Assembly (NCBI GenBank): GCA_002049455.2
Contig: KV918852.1
Location: forward strand, 62,001-126,000
Reading direction: 5' to 3'
Source: Porphyra umbilicalis
Taxonomy: Eukaryota > Rhodophyta > Bangiophyceae > Bangiales > Bangiaceae
Length of the DNA stretch: 64,000 bases
Shown here: positions 53,430-62,444 of the stretch, piece after piece
Position numbering within the stretch: position 1 is the stretch's first letter
How the letters are laid out: each line of letters starts with the position of its first letter
The notes under the pieces: model-generated
Database searches by the model: none
What the model saw: the letters and a program-made list of their open reading frames with translations, nothing else
What the model was told of the DNA's origin: nothing
Program-made: the position numbers and the translations under genes

Positions 53430-54860
53430 CTCCCCCCCCAGCAGCGGTTGCCACCTTCCTGCACTGCAGCCGTCTCCGGCTGTCGCCGCCCCTGGCTGCC
53501 GCCGCCCCCGCGGCGCGCCGCCCCTGGCTGCCGCTGCAACGGCGGCGCGGCCGCCCCTGGCTGCCGCTGACGCCGCTTCCGGCTGCCACTGCCGCCGCCA
53601 CCAGCCGCCACCGCCGTCGCCACGGCCCGCTGCAATTTTTTCCCGGTCTTGCCGCTGCCGCCGTCACCTGCCGCAGCCGCCCCTTTCAGCCGCCGCCGCC
53701 ACCTTGAACTCCTACCACCGCTGACGCCGCCCCCTGCCGCCGTCGCCCCAGCCTGTCCCTGACTCCGCCAACGGCCGCCGGCAGCGCCGCTTTCAGCTGC
53801 CTCCGCCGCAGCCGCAAGCCGCTGCCGCCACTACCCTCGACCGCCACTGTCGCAGACCTCTGCTGCCGCCACTGCTTCCCGCGACGGCCGCCGTCGCCGT
53901 CCCCAGCGGCAGCCGCACTCGGCGGCTGCCGTTGTCGTCCCCGTCCGCTGACGCCGCCGCCCTTGGCGGCTGCTGACGCCGCCCCGGGCCGCTGCTGCCG
54001 CCCCTGACGGATGCTGCAACCGCTCACGGCGGCTGGCGCCGCCCCCGGACGCTGCTGCCGCCCCCGGCCGCCGCCTTCGCCGCCCTTGGCCGCTGGCGCC
54101 GCTGACCCCGGCCGCTGGCGCCACCACCGACGGTCGCTGCCGCCACCGCCCCTGGCTGATGCCGCTGCCGCCACCAGCTGCTGCCACCGCCGCCCCCGGC
54201 GGCTGCCGCCGCCGCCTCCGAGCGCTGTCGCCACTCTTGGCGGCTGCCGCCGCCCCCGGCCGCTGCTACCGCCTCCAGCAGCTGCCGCTGAACCTCTCGG
54301 GCGCTGGTTCTCTCGTCCCCGGCCGCCGCCACAGCCTCTTCAGGTCGCTGCGGCCACCGCCCGTAGCTTATGCCACTGCCTTCCAAGAGTAGTTCCGCCG
54401 CCGCCCGCCGCCGCCGACGCCGGCGGCTGCCGTCCCTACCCCCGGTTGCAGCCTCCGCGGCTCCCGCCGCCGCAACCGCTGGCGCCGCCCTGGTCCCTGG
54501 CGGGCGGGCCAGATTCTGGCGTTACCCCCACCGCAGCCGCCGCCCCCGCCCCTGGCTGCGGTCCCCGCCGCTGGCGCCGCCGCCGTCGCTGGCGCTGCCC
54601 TGGCCGCCGGCTGGCGCCGCCACTGCCCACCGCAGCTCTCGACACTGGCCGCCTCCCCCCCTGGCGGCACTGCTTCAGCCGCTGCCGCAGCCTCGGCAGC
54701 TGGTGCTGCCGTGGCCCCTGGCGGCCGTCCCCGCTGCTGGCGTCGCCTGTGCGGTGGCGCCGCCCCTGCCCCTGGCCGCGGCCTCGGCCGCTGTCACCGC
54801 CGCCGCCTCTTACAACCGTCCCCGCCGCTGGCCACCGCCCCTGCAGGCGGTCGGTGGAAG
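53430..54860. repeat. low-complexity GC block, GCCGCY-rich minisatellite-like
   Basis: About 1.4 kb of loosely periodic CCGCTGGCGCCGCC / GCCCCTGGCTGCCGC words with no strict unit. Every frame on both strands is nearly stop-free and codes for Pro/Ala, Arg/Leu or Gly/Gln strings. The word AGCTGGCGGCCAGGGCAGC and its neighbours recur in the opposite orientation at 59560-60030. No gene is supported. Confidence 0.6.
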
Positions 54861-56127
54861 CGACCCCGGCGTCTGTGCGGTCTGCGTGTGGATGAGCTTT
54901 CCATGTCTAGTGGTGGGTGGCACGTAGCGGGTGTGGGGGGTGGACGGTGCGTGGGCTTTGGGTGTGGGTGGGGCGGCTGTTCACGGTGGCTGGCAGTGGG
55001 AGCCGGCGGCGGCGGTAGTGGCAGGCGTCGATTCAGTACGTCAGTGATACAACCACCGATAACTGCTCATGCGCCACGGCTACGAGTGTGCGGGGATTTT
55101 ATGGGACTTTCAGTGAGGGCCTAGGGTGCTTTGGCAGCAATCCGCCTCCGCAGGCGACTCATACACACGATAATGAAATGGCTCGGTTGGCGCGAAGGAC
55201 GCTACGTGACGTGGGCATCCTACGATAGTCCTGATGTTGCCCTCCAGCCTCGATTGAGTGTATGGGATGTATGAAAGCCATCGCACACAGAAAGTTGGCG
55301 AGAAGACAGACACGGCACCGTTGGGAGGTAGCGGCATATCTGGCCGTTGTGAACTTGGAGGAGCTAGAAAAGTAGAAAGGAGGCCTTTGGACACCTAGCT
55401 TCCTGTATTTCCGTTCCCAGGACGCTTCAAAGCACCACAAAGGATTCTCTCTGAAAAAGTGTTGTTTTGGTCGACTCTGCCCCCGACGTGCCGCACGCTC
55501 CTCCTCCTTGGACGAGGTGGAAGCGGGTAACGCGGAGGTAACCAGACCGTACTGTCTCCAAAGAAGAAGTGAACAACATGGGCAAAGGGTGCTGTAGGAG
55601 GTACGCAGCGCTTCTTCTTTGTTACAAGAACAGAGGTAGAACTGTTATAGGCAGCAAGAGAAGCGCAGGGTCGCAACCCGCTGACTTGAACAGTAGAGAG
55701 CGTCGGCAAGTCATATGTGGGTCGGTGGCGTGGGTCGGGGACACGATTCATGCCACGTTACACCTGGTACCCACTTTTGAAACCCATTTGTGGGTATACG
55801 GTGATCTTACGCCCGCCAAATACCGGTCGGTACAGGCAGCCGTGGAAACAAACGTGGCACCAGCTGCGCCGCCAGCGCTCATCTCAGCCGATCTGGGCGC
55901 TTGCACGCATAACTTTCGTGTGGCACGACGATGGAGCAGCATTCGCAGTGCACCCTGCCGTTGCCAATCATCACCATGGCTCCCTTAACGCCGTCCCCCC
56001 CCCCCCCTCGCTGATTCCTGCCAATGCCGCGCCACCCCACACCCACAATGCTCCAACTGCTGCCTCAAATCTGTCGGTCGCCGCCGGGCTTGCCATAGGT
56101 TCGGCTGGGGTTTTCCCAACCCACGAC

Positions 56128-56937
56128 ATGACACCGCCTCGATCCGGTCCTGGGGCGACGTCGACCGACCGGCGAAAGGTGGTCCGCCGTCGGTGGACGC
56201 ACGAGGCAGACTACCTTCTTCTGCAGGAGGTCTTCGTGGCAAAAGCGCACATGTCCCCCTGAGGAAAAATGACGGAGCGGTTCCAAGTCGTGAGAAACAA
56301 CTTTAGCGCCAACCCGCGAGCAACCTTCAAGACCGACAACAAGCACGCCAAGGATCGCTTTCAACTCCTCGTCAAGTCGTTTGAGGCGCTGGACAAGAAA
56401 CGCGCGACCAGAACAGGCACGGAGAAGGTCCTCACGCCCATGGAACTGCTGCTGGTGGAAGTGGTGGAGGAGATGAACGGGTTCAACGAGCGCACCGCGG
56501 CCGAGCGGAAGGAGCGCACGGCGGCCGAGGAGGAGTTGGTCAAGAATGGTGAACAAGTCCTCCGTCTGGCCATTGCGACATGGGGCGGGGGCACGACTGC
56601 CTCGACATTGACCACCTCCAATGGGAGCAGCGGCGACGGCTTGGTGGAGCTGTGCCCCACGCGTCGTCGTGGACGCCCCGAGGAATTCGATGATGCCGAT
56701 TCTGTCGCAGTGCTGGAGAGGAGTGACAAGCGCAAGCAGAACATGGCCGCCAGGGGGTTAACGCTGCGGGAGAAGCAGCTTTCGCATGACGAGGCGGTGC
56801 TGCCGGAGGCGCGCTTGCGGCGTGAGGAGGAGAGTCGTGCTCGGGTTGAGCAAGACACCCGGAGAGCCATGGAGGCTGCCGCGGCACGGCAGACTGACCT
56901 AGCGCTAGATCTTATCATGGAACGGTTGTCGAAGTAG
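56128..56937 (+). pseudogene. Myb/SANT-like PIF/Harbinger accessory protein, one in-frame stop
   Basis: From the ATG at 56128, TDRRKVVRRRWTHEADYLLL opens a Myb/SANT-like trihelix. It is interrupted by a TGA at 56260 and continues in the same frame with MTERFQVVRNNFSANP and NKHAKDRFQLLVKSFEALDK. After it come a helical acidic stretch (LVEVVEEMNGFNERTAAERK), an AT-hook-like RRRGRPEE, and a long charged helix ending DLALDLIMERLSK. Family knowledge: this protein binds subterminal DNA and helps the transposase into the nucleus. Translation may start earlier, since the frame is open from the element's end. The stop would block a full-length product from this copy. Confidence 0.7.
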
Positions 56938-57533
56938 ATGGTGAGAGAAAAATATGCATGCTTGTCTCTTGTTTGCCGGCTCTTGGTGCCAACAGCCGTG
57001 CAGACGACGCGACTTGGTCGGTGTGTGCGTCGGCTGTCGATTTGGGGCAAACATATTTCGCCTCGCTCATGAAGTGGTTGGGGCAGTGGTGTCAGCGTTT
57101 AGTTGGCCACTTGAAGACCGTCGGTTCGATTCCGACCCTGGCATATATATAAACACTGGACTTGCCCGAAGCGTTTTGCCAATGCAACGGGACTGAAACC
57201 GTACGGAATAAAGCAATTTTATCCCCCCCTGGATCCGTTGATCTCTGGCGCGGGATCTTACCTGTGGGATTCGCAACGGGCCTCCTAATTACGGCAAGGA
57301 ATAATTTCATCGCAACGGCCCTCTCAGTCATTCCTCGTGGTTCACGAGGTGGCTCAGGAAGTATGCAAAGGCTGATGAAATCAGCTCCAGGACAGTTGAC
57401 GTCGCCATGAGCGAGCGTGCATGGCATTGTTTTTCACCGTCTTTGCTTGTTCACTCTCTTCGTACCCTCTTCACTTCTACGTGCAGCGCTGGTGAGCATA
57501 CGTATTGGTATACAAGGAAACAGACGTTCGAGA

Positions 57534-58664
57534 TCAATCAGACAGGTATCGCTCGAAAGATGGTGGGTCACAACCGAAATAAGATGCGGTCTGGTCGCCA
57601 TACCGGCAGGACCGGATATTGCACCGGAGCGCACCAGAAAGATACTGCTTGCCCACCGCCGTGTCCCGTGTCTTGAGCTTCCTCTGGAAGTCGAGTGTGG
57701 TGAAGTATTGTTTGATGTCCTTATAGCCGCACTCCACCATCTTGCGGACGCGGCTCATGGAGAGGTCGAATGCCAGTTCCGCCGCAGTACGGTCCGGCCT
57801 GTTCCCATGACCCGTCTGCATCAAAGCACAAAGAACACACGCCGAGTCGCCATATAGGTGATGTTGTACACCGTCGATGAGGAGAGTCTGCCGCCAGTGG
57901 TCGTTCAGCCCGGACTCATAATACAGCACCATGTCGTGGCGCCGGCCCTCATGAGGACCGTACATGTGAAAGACCAAAACATCCGGGGTTGTGACGCTTT
58001 GGAACTTGAGGACATGTCGCCTCTTGTGCCTCGAATAGCACGCGCGCTGGAGCCCTCCACCTGGGCGAGCGACGTGAATGGCAGTACCGTCAATAAAGCC
58101 AACACTTGTTAGCAGCGGCGCACCCCGCCTGCGAACGGCGCCTGCGTACACCGCCGCTCGCTCAGCCATAAAATCCCCGCGACACCTTGTCAAAAGGTGT
58201 CCCCACTTGGTCATCAAGCGGTCCGCCGTGAGGCAAAAACTGTCGCTGAGCGAGAAGCGGCAACAGCCAAACAGCACCTCCAGGTCGGCCCAACGTGCAG
58301 GGGAGGCAAGGCGCTGCAGCACAATCGCCAGGCATTCTGTAGCGTCAACCCGGTACCGCCGTACTGGAAAAGCCGCGTCCAGGTGGAAGTCTGCGGCCAG
58401 CCGGCCCACATCGGAGGGCAAAAAGCGAAAAGTGGAGAGCGACTCTTGGGCAGAAAACACGTTTACGTTGAACGTCACTCCTTCAACGCGACCGACTCGA
58501 GACACAGACCGCCGAATGAGCACTCCCACTTGAAGATACACCCGCACGACGCGGTGCATGTCCATAAGGTCGTGGTCAAGTACACAGTGAGCGCGCACCA
58601 TCCGACGCAGGTGCGCCCGTCGGCGACGCAATACACCAATGGCCATGTCCTTTTGGATTTCCAT
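57534..58664 (-). CDS. PIF/Harbinger (HARBI1-like, DDE_Tnp_4) transposase
   Basis: The ATG at 58664 (MEIQKDMAIGVLRRRRAHLR) starts a 376-residue frame with no break to the stop at 57534. The catalytic core shows SVGFIDGTAIHVARPGGG (first Asp), YSRHKRRHVLKFQSVTTPD, YGPHEGRRHDMVLYYESG, HHLYGDSACVL (second Asp) and MSRVRKMVECGYKDIKQYF (Glu). These are the signature blocks of HARBI1/PIF transposases, in correct order. Length is normal for the family. The frame remains open upstream to 58934, but that part is not protein-like. This is the best-preserved DNA transposase in the window and could still be functional. Confidence 0.92.
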   Translation of the reverse strand: MEIQKDMAIGVLRRRRAHLRRMVRAHCVLDHDLMDMHRVVRVYLQVGVLIRRSVSRVGRVEGVTFNVNVFSAQESLSTFRFLPSDVGRLAADFHLDAAFPVRRYRVDATECLAIVLQRLASPARWADLEVLFGCCRFSLSDSFCLTADRLMTKWGHLLTRCRGDFMAERAAVYAGAVRRRGAPLLTSVGFIDGTAIHVARPGGGLQRACYSRHKRRHVLKFQSVTTPDVLVFHMYGPHEGRRHDMVLYYESGLNDHWRQTLLIDGVQHHLYGDSACVLCALMQTGHGNRPDRTAAELAFDLSMSRVRKMVECGYKDIKQYFTTLDFQRKLKTRDTAVGKQYLSGALRCNIRSCRYGDQTASYFGCDPPSFERYLSD

Positions 58665-59072
58665 GGAATGAGATAGAGCAGAGTTGGGTGATGTAAAAAT
58701 CATGTCGGAGTGAGGAGCGGATGGATAGGGTGCTAGATGTGGTGCGGTGGTCGTGCTTTTGGTGAAGGTCAGGTCAGGTGAAAGATGGCGATTGCAAGGA
58801 GGTGGCTGTCGTGCCGTTGCGGCAGAAATGGAGATCTCAAATCGTCTCGACCGGTATTTGGGCACTTGCCGACGCTGAATGAGGTAAAGATGTGGGTATA
58901 TCTGACGTGGGTCGGCGACCCACATTTGACGCACATTTAGTACCCACGTCCGACTTGCCGACGCTCTCTAGTGTCAGAGAAAATACATGATCCACTGGAT
59001 TGGACAGCGTCAGTCTCGATCTTTGGAGCACAATGGATTTGAAGCACTGTCAAAGGGGTTCCATTCACACTG

Positions 59073-60385
59073 CTTGGTGAAGCCGTCTGCAGTCTCTTGT
59101 GCCTCCGTGACCCCCTCAGCTGGTTGCCAGGACGGCTACGACTGCAGTCGTCAGTGCCTTTCTGTCGTAAACACTGTGTCTGACACACTGTCAGAAGGGT
59201 TCATCTCCCTCCTTCCCCCATTTCTTTTCCCTTTCAGCAAGTACCGATGCTACGTCGCTCACCACCACGCTCATTCTCGCGTCCGACGCCCACCCCCCCA
59301 TCGCCATTGCTTCCCCAAACTGCCTCTGCATCCTCAATCCCTGCTGCCTCTCCCCACCCTTGTTGCCTCCTCCGACCCTCGCTGCACCCCTACACAGTTG
59401 TTGCTCCCCCACACCGCAGCTGCTTCGCCTCGCCTTCGCTGCCCCCCCCCACTTCTTCCGCGTCCTCACCCACAATCAAAACGTCGCGGCCGACACACCA
59501 CAACTCCCGCCACCCGCCACCGACGGTGCGCCCTCAGGCAGACCGCACCCGCACCGAAGTCGCCGCCACCGCCCGCCCGCGGGGACGGCGGCCAGCGGCG
59601 GCGGCGGTAGTAATCTGCGGGGGCGGCGCCAGCAGCAAAGCTGGTCAGCACTGGCGGGGGCGGCGCCAGCGGGGGGTGCTGCGACCAAGAGCGTGGGTGG
59701 CGGCAGCAACGGGGGCGACGGCAGCGGCTGGGGTAGCGCCATCAGGGGGGGAGGCGGCCAGCGTCGGGGGCGGCGGCGGGCAGCGGCGACTCCAGCTGGC
59801 GGCCAGGGCAGCCGCAGCGACGGAAGTGGCGTCAGCCTCGCGGGCGGCGGCGGGCAGCGGCGGCACCAGCCGGCGGCCACAGCGGCGCAAGCAACGGCGC
59901 CGGCGCCAGCAGCGGGGGGCGCGGCCAGGGGCGAGGACGGCTCCCGAAAGGGGGTGGCGGTCAGCGGCGGGGGCGACGGCCACCGGGGGGCCCGCCCCCG
60001 GCCGCTGCCTACAGCTGGCGTGGAGGATCACTGCACATCGCGAAATTGAGGAAAACGAGCCCGAACGGATCGCTTCCGGGTTTCTCTGCACTTCTCGTCA
60101 TGACATTCTATTTTGTGCTGGTAATAGATAACGCGCACTCAACTTCTAGACCCTTTTGCAGCGATCTGCTTGGTGATATTTTGTAGTACAGGTTGATAAG
60201 GATAGGTAGACACTTTCTGAGACATCTTGCAAGCAATTCAAGAAGGATCGGGAGCCCACCTCTGCAACGTCTTCTCTTTAGCAATGTTCTGGCAGTCGCT
60301 TCTATGATGGCCTGCACGTCGGTGACTTCATGGAAAGAAAACGACGCATACAAGCGTTCCGTTTACTTCTTTCGCTCAAGGCCCC
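59073..60385. other. C-rich then GC-rich low-complexity region
   Basis: 59200-59520 is C-rich with short Pro/Ser-coding words. 59560-60030 is a G-rich block (GGCGGCGGCAGCGGGGGCGG-type) that matches the reverse complement of 53430-54860. Open frames on both strands (59247-60131 plus, 59476-59880 minus) are low-complexity and not credible genes. 60031-60385 shows nothing recognisable. Confidence 0.45.
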
Positions 60386-61090
60386 GTGCACCCCGGCCAT
60401 ATGGCCCGCCCGTCCTCGCTGCCAGCCCCCCCTCCCCGTACCTCACCGCGCAGCCGGGCCACCACAGCAGCCACCGCCGCAACAACCGCCACCCACATCC
60501 CCGCCGCCGCATCCGCCGCCGCCGCCAGGCACTCTTCCCGACGACGCACACGTCCAACACCGCAACCACCGTCACCACAGCGGCCACCGCTCACCCCCGA
60601 CGCCACCACAGCACACCTCCGCCGCCGCAACCACCGCCGCCGCCTCACAGCTCCCCACCCCGTTCCCCACTGCCCACCCGGGTTGTCGCTATCGCCGCCG
60701 CCACGGTCTCATCCCCACGCTCCGAACACGGCAGATCCCCCTTCTCCCGGTTCCCCTTCGTCGTCACCGCCAGTGCCGCATCCTCACGCTCCACTCACGC
60801 CCGGTCCTCCTTCCCCCGACACCCCTCCCTCGCCACCGCCACGGCCGTATCCGCACGCTTCCCCAATGCCCGCTGCCCCTTCCCCCGGTTCGCCTCCTCC
60901 CGCTCCCCCTCCCCCTGGTCCCTCGACCCCGCCGGCCCGTTGCAGGGGAAAGAAAGATGAGTCGCGGACTTTGAAATGGCAAAGACCGCCCAGCTGTGGC
61001 CGAGGAGGTACGCTGCGGGGGCGCACCCGGAGGCGGCGGCTGTCAAAACGAGCTGTGCCGACCTCCCGCCCACTTTGCAGCGGGGCGTGA
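60386..61090 (+). CDS. Pro-rich repeat protein, extensin-like
   Basis: A 234-codon plus frame. The first half is Ala/Thr/Arg low complexity. The second half carries about three copies of a 21-23-residue Pro/His/Ser repeat: SPPPRSHPHAPNTADPPSPG, PVPHPHAPLTPGPPSPDT and PPPRPYPHASPMPAAPSPGS. The repeat ends in PPPAPPPPGPSTPPARCRGK and a basic tail. The PPSP and PHAP spacing resembles hydroxyproline-rich cell-wall proteins. No signal peptide is visible at the start, so the true first exon may lie upstream. The repeat keeps one frame (units of about 66 bp), unlike the other arrays in this window, which supports coding. Confidence 0.4.
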   Translation: MHPGHMARPSSLPAPPPRTSPRSRATTAATAATTATHIPAAASAAAARHSSRRRTRPTPQPPSPQRPPLTPDATTAHLRRRNHRRRLTAPHPVPHCPPGLSLSPPPRSHPHAPNTADPPSPGSPSSSPPVPHPHAPLTPGPPSPDTPPSPPPRPYPHASPMPAAPSPGSPPPAPPPPGPSTPPARCRGKKDESRTLKWQRPPSCGRGGTLRGRTRRRRLSKRAVPTSRPLCSGA

Positions 61091-62037
61091 GGCTCCACTC
61101 GGGCAGGAAGCCCCGGCCATGGTTGCTGAGTGGTGCCTTTCAAATTGTCTCGAGACAGCGCATTAATTCACCCGGCTGTGGGAGCCCGCCGACGCTTTGT
61201 TTGAGGCGCCCCTCGAGCGGCGCTTTTCGCATGCAAACGGGGCGGCATTGCATGCGGAAGAGCGGCCCAGCATGCAGGGCCGCCCCCGGCGGCCATGACC
61301 TGCCGGCGAGAGAGGCAGAGGTGATTGTCGCGGCGGAAGAGGGGGGGGAGGGCAGACGAGGTGCGCGGGCGGCGACGCGCAACCGGCAGCGGCGGCGGCG
61401 GCGCCCGTGGCGGACAGCACGCCGTACTGTGGCACGTCGGCGACCGCCACCCCCCGCATCCCCCCATCGCCTCCCTTTCAACCACCCCCCCTGCCCCTTC
61501 CCCCCCCTGTCGACGCATCAGAGGCTCCTCCAGGTGGCTCCGGTGTGAAGCGGGAGGTAGATAGGTGGATGCGTTGGTTTACTTGGATGGCGGTCTTGGG
61601 CCCACTAGGACCGCCTGATATACCCCAGGCGACCCCTCTGCCAGTCGCAGGGAAGACCCCCCTCTCAGTGCTTCCCCAGGCAGTTCCACTCTCCGCGCGT
61701 GCAGGGCCTGCGGCGCACCTCCCAAAGCGGAGCATGCGCCTCCCCTGTGCTAAGCCGCCCACCGCCGCACAATCCAGTCACCACGCCACGCACAATCTCC
61801 CCGAGCTCACAACAAAAAGTGGGGGGCTCATCAAGAGATACACAAATCAAGTACAAACAAGTACAAGTCATACAACAATGGAATGCCAACAAGTACACGA
61901 GCTTGAGTCACCAAGAGCCCGCGTGTAAGTATAGCTCCCATGGAATTCCCGAGCAGAGCTCAACACTCCCCCAATTCCATTGGAGTTAATGTAAGTCCAC
62001 CGGAACGGACGGTATCGATACCGTCCCAAGCACTCTG
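61091..62037. other. no gene recognised
   Basis: GC-rich with conflicting frames to 61550, then ordinary sequence and an AT-richer stretch (61830-61990). The latter may belong to the 3' non-coding part of the Copia element, whose coding strand runs leftward. Confidence 0.35.
62007..62026. repeat. 20-bp perfect palindrome
   Basis: GGACGGTATCGATACCGTCC is its own reverse complement. Near-identical imperfect versions sit at 62053-62072 and 62221-62240 in the following duplication. Confidence 0.9.
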
Positions 62038-62373
62038 CGCGATTTTTCTTCGGGACGGTATCGTTACCGTCCACAAGAAAAAATCGCCGTTAGTGCAAAA
62101 CACAAAAGGGGCTCAGTCGACCACCGCCGACTCGCACAGCAACATGACATACCCCAGCCGACCGTCCGGCCACCACAACCGACCCAAACCGCCCCAAGCA
62201 ATCCGCGCGATTTTTCTTCGGGACGGTAACGATACCGTCCACTAGAAAAAATCGCCGTTAGTGCAAAACACAAAAGGGGCTCAGTCGACCACCGCCGACT
62301 CGCACAGCAACATGACATACCCCAGCCGGCCGTCCGAGCACCACAACCGGCCCAAACCGCCGCAAAGCCGATG
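62038..62373. repeat. 168-bp tandem duplication with hairpins
   Basis: CGCGATTTTTCTTCGGGACG at 62038 recurs at 62206, and the copies run in register through TCGCCGTTAGTGCAAAACAC and GACTCGCACAGCAACATGAC. Each copy contains a hairpin: ATTTTTCTT, a GGACGGT...ACCGTCC core, then AAGAAAAAAT. The core of copy 1 is the exact reverse complement of the core of copy 2. The block lies just past the stop of the Copia pol frame, so it may be part of that element's 3' region. Confidence 0.8.
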
Positions 62374-62444
62374 CCAAACGCAAAGGGTACGCGGCCTGTC
62401 GCCTTGGTCACTCCGCCACAGACCTCCGCCGACCACGGAGGGGC

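Larger units (their letters stand above)
55695..58969. mobile_element. PIF/Harbinger DNA transposon, 3.28 kb
   Basis: The ends AGAGAGCGTCGGCAAGTC (55695-55712) and its exact reverse complement (58952-58969) form terminal inverted repeats. Weaker matching (GTGGGT) continues inward. A 3-bp AGT target duplication flanks the element. Inside are the two genes expected of the superfamily in convergent orientation: a Myb/SANT-like protein (plus strand) and a HARBI1-type transposase (minus strand). The transposase looks intact and the Myb frame has one stop. Confidence 0.9.
55274..59072. repeat. dispersed repeat X, copy B, split by a PIF/Harbinger insertion
   Basis: 55274-55694 and 58970-59072 together align with copy A (13691-14205). 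The break falls exactly at the boundaries of the Harbinger element and is flanked by AGT on both sides, where copy A has a single GGT/AGT-like triplet (AACGGTGTCATAG versus AACAGTGTCAGAG). Confidence 0.75.

Noticed and set aside
53102-54927. Pro/Ala, Arg and Gly-rich frames of 180-294 codons
   Set aside because: Low-complexity GC DNA with all frames open; no signal peptide or domain.
61830-62440. 3' LTR of the Copia element
   Set aside because: A polypurine tract and TG...CA limits could not be fixed, and the 5' LTR lies outside the window, so no LTR coordinates are claimed.
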